This document shows positions 10,808 to 21,158 of a stretch of DNA of 64,000 nt, in pieces. The stretch comes from Lepraria neglecta. Its lineage: Eukaryota; Ascomycota; Lecanoromycetes; Lecanorales; Stereocaulaceae. A model generated the notes under the pieces. The model was given only the letters and a program-made list of their open reading frames with translations. It was not told where the DNA came from and did no database searches. The translations under genes and the position numbers were made by a program. Within the stretch, counting starts at the first letter, position 1. Every line of letters begins with the position of its first letter. Where the stretch lies: positions 2,790,001-2,854,000 of the forward strand of contig CM065647.1 of NCBI GenBank assembly GCA_033220425.1, in the 5' to 3' direction.

Positions 10808-11447
10808 GGTTCAAATTTAGTCCGAGCGGCACCAAGCGGCAACTCTCCGGAAACGATCGAGACTCAGAGAGTCCATCCTCGAGGACGAACCTGCATTGTC
10901 TGTGTTACTCTACACCCAATGTGAAAGGGAAGAAATGTGCCTGTCTATCACATTGGTATGATCACCGAACCTCTCGAGTGCTCTGGCTTACACTGTGTAG
11001 TGTTGTTCAAGCTCAAAGTCTGGTTTTACAGCAGAGCAACTGAACCACTTTATGAAGACAGCAAAGGCAATGGTTGGAAAAATGCCAGGTACAAGGAACA
11101 TATTCACAGCTTGAGAACCGTCACCACTTACAGGATTTGCGCAGGTCTTGTTGACTTTCGGGTTGGCTCGGCGCTTGCGGTTACTGCTCACAAAGCTAAG
11201 GGGTACGACATGGGCTTAGTAGCCGTTTTGGAGAAGGAGGAACACGTCCTCTCCTATGGCCTTCATCCAGTCCATCAAGAGCATGGAAGTCTTCACAGAT
11301 TGGTTTGATGAGACTAGCTAACAATTACAGGACTCACAAAATCAGAGAGCAACTATGCGATGATACTCTAGCTTTTGATTTTGAGTATTCAACCTAGTCT
11401 TCAGAATCTATACTAGCATAGCCAATAGTCTTCATCATGCTTTTTGG
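10808..11447. other. 0.64 kb without a supported gene
   Basis: An open frame on the + strand (10937-11308) has no recognisable motif and no codon pattern like its neighbours. Nothing can be assigned. Confidence 0.5.
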
Positions 11448-12180
11448 TCATCTATAAGACGCTACCAGATGCGAAGTTCCCACATTGCCAGGGAAGACGA
11501 TATATGGCACATCTGGCCATTTAGGATTTCCAGTTGGCTCACTCCGCCATAGTGGCACACATGTCGCTGCTTGACCTACTACTCGAGCTTCCTTCACGCC
11601 TAATGCTTCTGTCGCAACATCGCTACTCGTGATACCACCCTGCGCGTGGAACTTTTATCAGCTTACACTCCTTGAAACTCGTCAATTTTGTGGAGCTTAC
11701 CTTTGCAATGACATATTTTGGCCGAACCGAGACGGCTTTCGTGATATTGACAAGCACTCCAGTTACACTGCTACCCAACAGCAGACTCTCTTTACCATCG
11801 TCATTCGTGATCAGCTTTCGGCTGGTACTGACATCCCAATCCACCTTTTCAGCTGCTCTGGAGGCATTTCTTCAGCTACAAGAGACGAAGACGAAATGTG
11901 AAATCGCGCTCCTAGGATGTTCTTCACCAGGCGGAAACACTGTCGGTCATGATGTTTTGGAAGGCGATTTGTCAATCTTCGAAGCCTACAAAGAGCGCCC
12001 GGAGTTGAAGGCGTTCGCCGAGTTCAATGATGTCTTGGAGTTCTCCTTGTCTGCGCTCATTGAGATCGTGGAGGATGATGGTGCTGAAGTTGGGGTCCGA
12101 GGAAGTTCTCTGCTCGCAGATAAAGCTCGTTTGACTATCAATGCCTTCGTAAGAGTTGAGAGTGGAGGCCCAATATCAGC
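11448..12180 (-). pseudogene. Four-carbon acid sugar kinase (DUF1537) C-terminal remnant
   Basis: The complementary strand ends with a clear C-terminal nucleotide-binding domain of the four-carbon acid sugar kinases: KAVSVRPKYVIAK, an intron of 62 bases, then GGITSSDVATEALGVKEARV, GQAATCVPLWRSEP and VPYIVFPGNVGTSHLVA before TGA at 11450-11448. GGITSSD is the family's signature. Upstream pieces such as TSFICEQRTSSDPNFSTIIL and IIELGERLQLRALFVGF fit the middle of the protein, but stops (TGA after GFED, TGA and TAG soon after) interrupt them, and the N-terminal kinase domain is missing; a dispersed repeat lies just beyond at 12402. The family phosphorylates 2-oxotetronate, threonate or erythronate. 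Broken and truncated. Confidence 0.65.
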
Positions 12181-12401
12181 AAGATGTCCTGTTGTAAGCA
12201 TACGTGGCGAGGAAGCTGTGGCTCTGGGAAGGCGACAGTCCAGGGATTCAGTGACTATGTTGCTGCCTTGTTCGAAAACTTGACTAACGATAGAGGCTCA
12301 GCTTCGCTGTATATTTTTTTCGAGCACTTCCGCCATAAAGAAAAAGACGTAAACAACCCACAGAGGGGTAAGTAGGGCCCGTGGGGAGTATGCTAAGAAA
12401 A

Positions 12402-12524
12402 GGGATGATAGACTGTAGCAGCCACATATGTCATCCAAGCCTCAAATTAGTACTCAGAGAGCTTCGTACGAAGGAGTTCTATTAACCCTCCTACTCTCTA
12501 CTGTATATAATCCTATCTAAAAAT
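12402..12524 (+). repeat. Dispersed repeat, copy B
   Basis: Same orientation and about the same length as 1241-1354, with small insertions (for example CCAAGCCTCAAATTAG against CATTCAATTAG). Both start at GGGATG-T/A-GACTGTAGCAGCCAC and end in an AT-rich CCTACT-TATA segment. The sequence that follows differs between copies and here contains the palindrome ATCACGTGAT. May be a solo end of an old LTR element; unproven. Confidence 0.7.
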
Positions 12525-12796
12525 AGGAGATTGGGTATGAAAACTCTGCTTGCTAAGGGCCTAACCCTCTGCGATTGAAGCGCTATCACGTGATCGCTAC
12601 CCTTCTCTTGCTAAAGGCTAATTCCAAGTCGGGCTAGCCTAGAATGACACGCGCGCCAGAAATCTCCGCTGTTTCTCCCGTAAGGACTTCCCGTACCACG
12701 AGTCATGGCACTCTATGGCCAGAGTCTGCTCAAGATGTCCGAATACGCGTACCCTCTGGATCCTGCGGTCAATCCAGGCATCGGAGACAGAGAGCC

Positions 12797-13654
12797 ATGG
12801 CATCCTTGATCAGTTCATACGGCATCGTGAAGAGTAGCAGCGGCAAGCTCTGCTACGAGCAAGAAGGGAACAAAGATGGACCTGCGGTGCTCTTCATTCA
12901 TGGCTTAGGAGGTACAACCAACACCTACCAGCCACTCGTGTCATCACTCCAGGACTTCCACCTCGTTCGCTTCGACTGGGCGGGCCATGGACGGAGTTCT
13001 GTGCCACAGAAGACAAGCATTGATTCATACGTTGAGGATGCTGAAGGCAAGTGTCAAAGCACGAAGGCTATTCCTGAGCCATGCCAACAGATGGCAGCGG
13101 TAATCAAGTACTTTGATCTCAAAGACGCCACCGTCGTCGAACACTCCCTCGGCTGCCTGGTAGCAATGACCCTAGCAGCAAAACAAGCCTCCCTCCTCTC
13201 CCGCCTCATCCTCTACGGCCCCGTCAAATCACTCCCACAAGCAGGAAGAGATGGAGCAAAAGGCCGAGCCGAGAACGTCCGCAAGGGAGGCATGGCAACC
13301 ATGGCTGATACAGTCATTGGGAATGCATTTGCGGCAGGGACACTGAAAGACCGTCCTAAGACCGTGGCCTTTGGCCGTGAGTTGCTATGTCGGCAGGATG
13401 CTGAGGGCTATGCGCTGGTTTTCCTGGCGCTGGCAGAGTCAAAGGATCCAGATTGGAGTGCTATAAAAGCTCAGACTACAATTATTTCGGGCTCGGAAGA
13501 TAAGGTCTCGACGCCTGCTCTGTGCAAGATTATCGCCGAATTTCTGGGACATACCACGGTTAATCTGGTCACGTTTGAAGGAGTGGGTCACTGGCATACT
13601 CTGGAGAATTCATCCGAGAGTGAAAAAGTCCTGAAGAATGCAGTCAAATCGTAA
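12797..13654 (+). CDS. Alpha/beta hydrolase, 3-oxoadipate enol-lactonase-like
   Basis: 285 residues from the ATG at 12797 (MASLISSYGIVKSSSGKLCY); an open frame extends further upstream but without similarity, so this start fits the family better. Markers: VLFIHGLGGTTNTYQPL (oxyanion loop), RFDWAGHGRSS, nucleophile elbow VVEHSLGCLVAM, acid loop ISGSEDKVSTP and the catalytic His in VTFEGVGHWHTLE. The elbow has Glu where Gly is usual (GHSLG to EHSLG), but Ser, Asp and His are all present. Residues about 76-92 (GKCQSTKAIPEPCQQ) look like an extra loop or a retained intron. It resembles the second hydrolase at 26027-26879 and lies in a block with amidohydrolases and a dehydrogenase, suggesting one step in breakdown of a small cyclic or ester compound. 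Confidence 0.8.
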   Translation: MASLISSYGIVKSSSGKLCYEQEGNKDGPAVLFIHGLGGTTNTYQPLVSSLQDFHLVRFDWAGHGRSSVPQKTSIDSYVEDAEGKCQSTKAIPEPCQQMAAVIKYFDLKDATVVEHSLGCLVAMTLAAKQASLLSRLILYGPVKSLPQAGRDGAKGRAENVRKGGMATMADTVIGNAFAAGTLKDRPKTVAFGRELLCRQDAEGYALVFLALAESKDPDWSAIKAQTTIISGSEDKVSTPALCKIIAEFLGHTTVNLVTFEGVGHWHTLENSSESEKVLKNAVKS

Positions 13655-13908
13655 ATAGAACAATCTCCAATTTCACCAACATTTACAAATCTTCATTCGC
13701 CTACAAAGCAGAGAATGGCACGTGGTAGGCCAATTAAGAGATGTCTTTGCCATTTTCTCACCGTTGGTGACGCCGAAATTGGCCGACAGTTTACTTATCA
13801 CGAGATTTGATTAGGGGTTTGCATATGGGGACCAGATGAAGATATACATGATTGACGCTATGTCTATTGGTCTGATGCCCAAACTCCCCAGCTGCGAATA
13901 GTCCCGTA

Positions 13909-15129
13909 TCAATGGACCGTATCCACGGGACTATGACCGTTCACGAGCTGTTCCGGACCGATACTGCCTTGTGCAGCCTTCGGCAGCTCCGGTGCATTAC
14001 CATCGAGCAACACTTCCTGCTCTATTGGGACATCATTCGGAATGGTGGCCTTCTTCCCCACCAGGTTGCCGTTAACCGCTTCCGTTGTGACCGGTTCCGT
14101 CTCTGGTAGGTGGCCATTCGTATGTCCATTAACCTTCGAAATTGAGAAATCTTCGCCTTTGAAGGGATGAAGTCCAGCGGTCATGCGCGTACCAGCGGAA
14201 CAAGCACTCCAGTCAAGACTATCGCCTCCAATGGCTTTTGCGGTCGTCAGGTGGTTCCAGGCTTAGTCAATAATAGGCGTTGGTCTAGAAGTTTCGGCAC
14301 CAACCTGTCGAATGTATGCAGCATCTTTCAATCCTCCGTCCAGCTTGAAACCTGTTTTCCCGCGGAAGGTGCCGTCTCGGATCTTCTTACCGTAGTTCAC
14401 CCAGGCGGCTACTAGAAACGCTCTGTTATCGGTCAGTATTGTCTGAACCTGTTTGGAATGAATTTTGCACGTACGGATAAACTCATAATACATCCCTGCA
14501 TCGAAGCCAGTCTTTTCGACTAATGTGAAGCTTTCAGAGAGAAGCTCTATCGTTCCAAGAATGCAGTTGTTCCCGAGGATCTTCATCAATGTCCCCTTGG
14601 AAGAATGGTCACCACAATCCAATACAGCCTTTCCTATCGTCGGCACGAGGTATGGTTTCACTGTTTCTCGAGCTGATGCGTCGCCTAACGCGACGACCAG
14701 TAATCCAGCTGACTTGGCGGCTCCTGGCGGGCCGAAGACTGGACATGAGAGAAAGTGCATGCTTTTGCTTCTCGCGTCTGCTTGCAGGGCTGAGGATGTG
14801 GTGGGAAAAAGCGTCGAATGGTCCACGAATATCGTGCCTGAGGCGTGTGGTGTAGTGAAGAGCTGATGATAGACCGAAAATGCGACCTTATCGTTGGCGA
14901 GGCAGGCGTGTACGATATCGCATTGGTTTGTAACATCCTCTATCGAGGATATTATCTCACAGTGGGCTTCTTGTGCTAGGTATTCGATTTTGCTCCGCGT
15001 CAGGTTCCATAATCGTACTTTTGGCAACCCTTCTTTCTGTGCGTATGTTGCGAGATTGAAAGCCATCATCGATCCCGTATTCCCAAGACCCACGAACCCG
15101 AAGGTTCTGGGTCTCGAGTCTCGCATCAT
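13909..15129 (-). pseudogene. 3-hydroxyisobutyrate dehydrogenase-like protein with one in-frame stop
   Basis: The N-terminal Rossmann domain starts with GFVGLGNTGSMMAFNLATY and continues to SCPVFGPPGAAKSAGLLVVA, followed by the helical domain with the conserved Lys in KGTLMKILGNNCILGTIE and later YYEFIRTCKIHSKQVQTIL and FKLDGGLKDAAYIRQVGAET. The frame reads PTPIID, then TAA at 14265-14263, then AWNHLTTAKAIGGDSLDWSA and a low-complexity tail to 13909, all in the same frame. A single C-to-T change (CAA to TAA) would explain it. Without readthrough the product loses only the end of the C-terminal domain and the tail, so residual function is possible. The family reduces or oxidises small hydroxy acids with NAD(P). 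Confidence 0.75.
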
Positions 15130-15809
15130 TGTGAGAGATGAGGATTTCGAAACACTAGATTTGCAATGGGCAAAGGAAAGATTCGATCCTCCTTGTAATG
15201 ACGGGAAGGAGGAGTGAATGCTAGCTTATCAACACGTCCACGTCTGTGCACAAAACAATCAAGAAAGATTTCGAGGATAAGGGAACACGGAATCGTCGAA
15301 TCTGGACTTTCTCAGCCACCGGTATGGCCCGTGAAAGGTCAACGACATGTCTCCGTAAGTACGGTAAGTAGAGTTTCTGACTTTAATCACGTGTCTCGCA
15401 CCGTGTTTCCTGTCTTGGAACCCCGCAAGCGATATGTGACCTCGAAATTGTGGGGTTTACTACGGGTTCTTATCGTGGTGTGCTAGAACCTTGTGAGGTA
15501 TTGATATTTGTGTGATGTAGAAAAGCTGTAATAAGCGCGAAGTCAGTCAACCACGAGGCGACATCCGCCGTTCTCCCCAAACCTCTGCTAAAATCTTTTC
15601 GAGTACTCTTTCTTTGTGTTGTATGCTATTTGCCATTTTTCTTTGTCACCATTTCTTTGCCAACATTCTAGCGTCTTCTACTGTTTGACACTCTATCATG
15701 TATATTAGGAGCCTCATTCCATAGATTCTGGCTCCTCAGGCTGTTCACATTCATAGATCTCATTGATATCTTGCAACGCTTCCATCAACGCAACACTTTG
15801 TCTACCAGA
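15130..15809. other. Divergent intergenic region
   Basis: About 0.68 kb between the dehydrogenase-like pseudogene (leftward) and the first amidohydrolase (rightward), so it would hold both promoters. Pyrimidine-rich stretches at 15620-15740 are the usual fungal core-promoter style. No specific operator was recognised. Confidence 0.45.
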
Positions 15810-17472
15810 ATGCCTATTCCAAATGGTTTGCCTACGGCGGGCGATTGCATGGGTCGACCGCTTCCTGCTGATATCTCAATCGACAATCATAATCCAAACG
15901 ATCCCGCCAAGATCCTTTTCACGAATGTCAACATCTTAGACTCCACTGGTCGAGAGCCATATCTAGAAGACGTTCTTATCGAAGGCACTACTATCAAGCA
16001 AGTCGAAGATGCCAACTTCACCCAAGATCATGAGACAACAGTGATCGATGGCCATGGAAGAAAGACGTTAATGTCAGGACTATGCGATTCGCACACTCGT
16101 CTAAGTCAGAATAACTCGCCCACACTCGACGGCCCAACCAATCTCCCAATCGAAGAACATGTCCTTCACACTGCCAACTCGGCCAAACTGTACCTTGACT
16201 GCGGCTACACGATGTGCTTCGGGGCAGCAGCTGCTCAACCTCGCCTTGACGTCGTCACCAAAGCCGCCATCAGATCGGGCATGATCCCAGGACCTCGAAT
16301 ACTTGCAAACGGCCAAGCGATATCAACAACAGGCGGCGCCATCGTCCCAAGTGTAACCAACTTCGCAGACGGCGTGGACGAGATACGGAAAATAGTCCGG
16401 TATTTCTGCTCCCTTGGCGTCGACAACCATCCATGACTGGCGACGAGATCCACGAGACAATGCGAAGCGAGGAGACATATTTTATCCTCGCAGAAACCAA
16501 GGCAGCAGTCGAAGAAGCCCATATGAGAGGGAAGCGCATCTGCGCTCACGCACGCAGCAACGATTCCGTCAAACAATACTGCATGGCCGGCGTGGACGTC
16601 ATCTACCATGCTAGCTTCGCAGACGAGGAAGCAATCGACATGCTCGAAGCTCTGAAAGACAAGTGTTGCCATCTGGTTGCCTGATTGCTCTTTATGCGAT
16701 TCCATTGTCTATCCCCGTTGCCTACAGGCAGATTTTGCTAGCAAATAGACGGAGATGTCTATTAGTACTCCATAGATTCCTATCTCTTAGCCAGTCAGTC
16801 AATTGAGTGCCTTCTGCCATTGCAACAACAAGGTCTTCGTCTCGCCCGCAATCAATTTCCCCTACACTAGCGCGACGGGCGAAGCTATACCCCACGGCCT
16901 CACGCCAGAGATGGCGGTCAAGAAAGGTCTAGCGCGTGAAGTGGAGACAGCGGCTAAGGCAATGAAGAAGATGCACAAGAAAGGCATTCGCATTCTGCCC
17001 AGTGGTGATTATGGGTTTGCGTGGGCCCCTCATGGGACGTATGCGAAAGATCTGGCGCACTTTTGTCATTATGTTTGGATTCACGCCAATGAAGAGTATC
17101 ATCGCTGCTACCGCTCAAGGTGGCGAGAACATGGGCCATCCTGACGTTCTTAGGAAGGAAATGCCCAGACACTATAGGGATATGATCCTCGCGGATGGTA
17201 ATTCGTTGGAGGATTTCTCAATCTTGCAAGCTTTTATCCCAAGAGGCGCGGCTCATTTGCCAATGAGGGTGGTGACGGAGGGCGAGTCGGTGATTCCGGT
17301 CAGGATAAAGGGAAGGAGATGGCAGCCGAAGAAGGTGGATGTGGAAGCTGGGTTGAACAGTCAGGCTACTAATGGGACAAACGGTCATATGAAAGGTGAC
17401 AGTAAGGGCGTTGGGTTCTTCAAGGTTGGCATTGCTGAGGATGATGGGCCTGTGGAAGGGGACAATGGGTAG
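15810..17472 (+). pseudogene. Metal-dependent amidohydrolase, copy 1, broken
   Basis: ATG at 15810 starts MPIPNGLPTAGDCMG; the family pattern follows: AKILFTNVNILDSTGREPYL, GRKTLMSGLCDSHTRLSQ, YTMCFGAAAAQPRLDV, IPGPRILANGQAIS. In metal-binding amidohydrolases the first site is H-x-H; here it is HTR. After SLGVD at about 16425 a short deletion removes the segment with the carboxylated Lys and shifts the frame to MTGDEIHETMRSEETYFI, RICAHARSND, GVDVIYHASFADEEAIDM. A stop and about 120 unrelated bases follow (16682-16830), then VFVSPAINFPYTSATGEAIP, the active-site segment PSGDYGFAWAPHGTYA (Asp present), a frameshift near 17070, and GENMGHPDVLRKEM to a Gly/Asn-rich tail. At least three breaks plus a lost ligand make it a pseudogene. 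Paralogue of 23669-25190. Confidence 0.8.
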
Positions 17473-17869
17473 CGGAGTAGCGTTTCTGCTGAGGTGGTCA
17501 AAGGGATGTAAAGTGTATAATACGATGATGTTCCCCAGCCTTTAGTTTTCGAGAAACCTACCATATAGAATTGATGGTCTTTCGGAGTTCTGCGAAGGAG
17601 CAAAATGGAAACGCTACACATCAAAACTAATGAAATCTTTTGTGACATGTTTGGCGTAACGAGGCAGTAGATGTAGAAGCAGATTCTTTGTACCTCTCAA
17701 CACACAGAACAGGCGCAAATTTATGAAATACGATAACTACACATCTATCATATCACCTCATGGCCTACGTTCATGGCTGCCTTTAATTCCTGCAAACAGA
17801 GGAAGACCCTCGTCAAAAAACCTCTCAAACTACGGTATAAATACCTCAAGATCTTTCATTCGCAATGAC
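17473..17869. other. Short intergenic stretch
   Basis: Space between two convergent pseudogenes; nothing recognised. Confidence 0.5.
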
Positions 17870-19396
17870 ATCCAAACGCTGACCGATTCGATTAGATTAG
17901 CAAACCAGACTTCATCCAAATCCATGCTCGCTTCGCTGACCTCATGCGCGAAAGTTAATCAAAGCGATGAAAGAGAGTAGTTAGAATGACACGTAGCTCT
18001 ATATACGCTAGATGAATGCCAATGTACTTTCTTAGCCCATCAGCACTGAAAGGGTTGTACAGCTTGCGCATCTCGGGTGTCTCATCTAGCCAACGCTCGG
18101 GCGGAACTCGTCAGGATCAGGAAACACGGCAGGGTCTCGATGCAATGTATAGGCTTGGACTGAGATGATTGAGCCTCCAGGGAGTTTCTGGCCGTTGAAG
18201 CTGGTGCCTCCAGATGGACATATCTAGGCATTGAGCCAGGGACAGCTGTATCGATTCTTAGACCCTCCTTGATAATATAATTGAAGTATTTCAAGTGCTC
18301 GAGCTTCTAGTGGACTGGTACCTTGTCGTATTCGGAGCCCAAGGCATCGTCGAGCTCTTTCCGAAGTTCAGCCAAAATGTCTGGATTCTTCATGATACGC
18401 TAGAAAATCCAAGCTAATGAGGAAGAAGTGGTGTGAGAGCCAGCAAGTATGAAACCAGCAGCTTCAGTGTGCAATGCTTCGACGGAAATAGGGCGACTTT
18501 CGTCATCGCGAGCGTCTAACATTTTTCGGAGAAGATTCTTGCTCCGCTTCGTTTCGGTGTTTTGCATGTAATCCCGCACAATTCCAGCACCTCTCCTTAT
18601 AGATCGAACGCTGCATGCTTCCGCATCCCGCAAAATTTCAGAGGAGCCCAGGCTGCGTAGTTGTTCAGCGATCCGAAATGCCATCGGACCAGCTCGATGT
18701 GCAAAGAGCCGTACAGGTCTTTGATGTACGCATTGCTGGCGCCGTCTTGTAGCATGTTGCATGTCAGTCCGAAAAAGAGCTCGCAAATGATATCTATAGA
18801 TAGATATGCCACCAGTCATATAGGTTGCTCACTCGGCCCGCCTTATCTTCATCAGCTATGAAGTTCATGCAGGTCTTGACTGGCTTGGCAATGACTGGCT
18901 CATACTCAGTGATCGTTGACATGGAGAACAAGTGCGAAAGCTGGCGTCTCCGCGTTGCATGGTGCTTTCGATCTACCATGGTGAAGAGCTCTAGAATGCC
19001 GCGGAGCTGATACATGTAGAATTCTGTCTTGATGTAGTCAGAACTTACGCCGTAAATTGGCACAATGGATTCTCGATCGATCGTAAAGATCTCATTTGGG
19101 GCAATCCTGATCCAAGGGCCATATTTTAGGTGAGGGTCATGTATGGTCTTTGCGCGGATACCTTTCACTGTCTTTCGAACAAGCCACCATTTCGTGTACA
19201 CGGCGTACCAAGGCCCGGAGACATGCTTCAATGATGAAAAGACCCATGGATGCAGGATGAAGTATGCAACATAAGTAGTACTACAATACCAATGAGCTGA
19301 GTTGGCTCGACACCACTGAGTAGAGCCATAGTGATTAAGATGGATGTTTGCCGTATGGATCTGAGCAGGCTTCTTTAGACCTCGAGCATCATTCAA
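17870..19396 (-). pseudogene. Cytochrome P450, broken, heme Cys lost
   Basis: Read leftward from 19396: KHVSGPWYAVYTKWWLVRKT, LKYGPWIRIAPNEIFTI, GILELFTMVDRKHHATRRRQ (helix C), IDIICELFFGLTCNML, KNLLRKMLDARDDESRPISV, helix I EAAGFILAGSHTTSSSLAW, then the K-helix ExxR in YFNYIIKEGLRIDTAVPGS. Frameshifts then occur; other frames give FNGQKLPGGSIISVQAYTLH, DPDEFRPERW and LYNPFSADGLRKYIGIHLAY. The last matches the heme-binding segment (normally F-S-x-G-x-R-x-C-x-G), where the Cys ligand has become Tyr (TAC). Several frameshifts and a stop downstream confirm decay. The substrate is unknown; neighbours suggest it belonged to the same catabolic or secondary-metabolite block. Confidence 0.8.
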
Positions 19397-19689
19397 ATTT
19401 GAGATTGGTGGTCAAACATTGCTATGTTTGGAGCACTGCTGGGGAAGATTGGCAGTCGCTTAGTGCCCGTGATAGTCTGTGCGTTTAGCGAGGACCCCCT
19501 GAAAGCTTGAATTTTGAAGCCCCCTTGTCAAACGGTAAGATGCCGTTTCTCAACAACGCTTCTCCCTCTTCGCTATTCGCATGTCACACGTAACAGGCTT
19601 GTGTACGTACATCTGGATATTAAAGTCTATAATGCTAACACATTCGGACCCTGTTCTTCCCCATTCGAAGATGCTCGCATTTTGGCTTT

Positions 19690-20370
19690 ACACGATGATG
19701 GATTTCACCTTGGCTATGCTCTCACATCCTAACGCGCAAGATAAGGGCTAAGCGTGCGTTGATGCGGCTGTTGTTGATGACCGGATGCCGAGTTTTGAGG
19801 ATATGCCTGACTTGCAGTATGTCAATCAGATCGTCAAGGAAGTTATGAGGTGGAGACCAGTGATCACGCTGGGCATTCCTCATGCGAACACTGCTGCCAA
19901 CAGCTATGATGGGTATTACATTCCGAAAGACAGTATTGTGTATGGGAACATCTGGAACATGCATCATGATTCGAGTCATTATAAGAATGCGGATGACTTT
20001 GTGCCTGAGAGGTATGATGGGTTCACTAAGAGTGCGTTTGACCGTGATCATTATGTTTTTGGATGGGTAAGTATTTCTTGTATTGCGAAACGCAACCACT
20101 GACCTCTTGTAGGGTCGTCGAATCTGCGCTGGGATGCACTTGGCTGAGCGAAGCGTGCTTTCGGTAGCAGCAAGTGTGCCGTGGGCATTCGATATTGTCC
20201 CAGCGAAAGACGCCCAGGGCCGGGATATAAATGTGTCTGCGGATCTAGCCTCTGCCTATCATCATGGCGTCGTGGGGTCGCCAAAACCATTCCCTGTGCA
20301 ATTCAAGGTACGGAGCGAGAAGCGCAGAAGGGTCATCGAGGCTTCATTCAAGAACGCGCAGAGCACTTGA
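19690..20370 (+). pseudogene. C-terminal third of a second cytochrome P450
   Basis: Begins abruptly with LAMLSHPNAQDKG, an in-frame TAA, then ACVDAAVVDDRMPSFEDMPD and the K-helix YVNQIVKEVMRWRPVITLGI (ExxR), AFDRDHYVFGW, an intron of about 45 bases (20068-20112), and the intact heme segment GRRICAGMHLAERSVLSVAA, ending ASFKNAQST at 20370. PERY supplies the PERF motif. Everything N-terminal to the end of helix I is absent. It is not the other half of the neighbouring leftward P450, since both contain a K-helix; they are two different P450s. The fragment resembles the O-methylsterigmatocystin oxidoreductase type of fungal P450, which is a loose assignment. Confidence 0.75.
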
Positions 20371-20609
20371 GATACAATGGGACTGGATCTGTATGCCTGA
20401 GATATGAGATGCTTTGTAGCTTGGTACAGGCTGTTGACGGATACTTCAAATGAACAAGGTCAGATGGTCATTGATCTCTGCCATGATCTTTTTAGACGGG
20501 CTTGACATTTGCAACCTTGAAGTTGAACTTGGTGATTTAGCGCCAGGTCTCATAGAACACCGGTCCTTAGATTGTGGACGCTGTAGTAAGCTCCCATGCA
20601 TTACTTCGA

Positions 20610-21158
20610 TCATACCTCCCCAGCAGGATCTTGATCCAGCTCATTCGGCGCCATCAAGTACCTTGGATAACCATGCGTTAGAGCTTCTCCAGGGTCGCCC
20701 GGGATAGGCACGGTGTAGACATTGATGGTTCCCCCATTGTATCGGCTATATAAACCACACCGGTCTACAATCTGCCCATATATCTGTTGCTGACATTCAT
20801 CTTTTGCTGGGATCTGCGATTGGGGTGTCTGCGCAGGGATAAAGTAGGCCAGTGAACAACCCTCCAAGCTTGTCCAGACCCATTGGTTCCGCCTTAACAT
20901 GAAGGGGAAGCGAGTGCTGAGTTTCTCGCATGCTGCGGGTATGACCTCTCTGCACACTGCTGGGTCCAGAGCAGGAAGTTTGAGAGCCGTGATTTCGACG
21001 CAGTCGATGCTGTATGGGATTTTCAGATTGAGGGTTTGAGTGTTGTTGAGCTGATTGTTGTACTTCTTGACAAAGGTAAATGATGAAGGGTCGATGACAA
21101 GAGAAACGACTCCGAGAACGTAGATCAATAAGGGGGGTAATATCCGGTATAGTACCAT
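20610..21158 (-). CDS. Secreted protein of unknown function
   Basis: 182 residues from ATG at 21158. The open frame continues upstream, but the Met chosen gives a typical signal peptide (MVLYRILPPLLIYVLGVVSL). The mature part has about eight Cys (IDCVEI, AVCREVIPAACEKL, EGCSLAYF, DECQQQ, DRCGLYSRY), consistent with a disulfide-bonded extracellular protein, and a C-terminal Gly/Pro-rich segment. No domain is recognised. No frame breaks are seen. Its surroundings are pseudogenes, so expression is uncertain. It could be an effector-like or wall protein; that is inference. Confidence 0.6.
   Translation of the reverse strand: MVLYRILPPLLIYVLGVVSLVIDPSSFTFVKKYNNQLNNTQTLNLKIPYSIDCVEITALKLPALDPAVCREVIPAACEKLSTRFPFMLRRNQWVWTSLEGCSLAYFIPAQTPQSQIPAKDECQQQIYGQIVDRCGLYSRYNGGTINVYTVPIPGDPGEALTHGYPRYLMAPNELDQDPAGEV

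Noticed and set aside
11672-12283. A 203-codon open frame on the + strand
   Set aside because: It is the shadow of the sugar-kinase relic on the other strand, which has the recognisable GGITSSD motif; the + translation has no motif.
13047-13090. A GC..AG intron in the first alpha/beta hydrolase
   Set aside because: Removing these 44 bases would break the frame, so the loop was left as coding.
17870-20370. The two P450 pieces as halves of one gene split by an inversion
   Set aside because: Both contain a K-helix ExxR and a heme region, so they are separate P450 genes rather than complementary halves.
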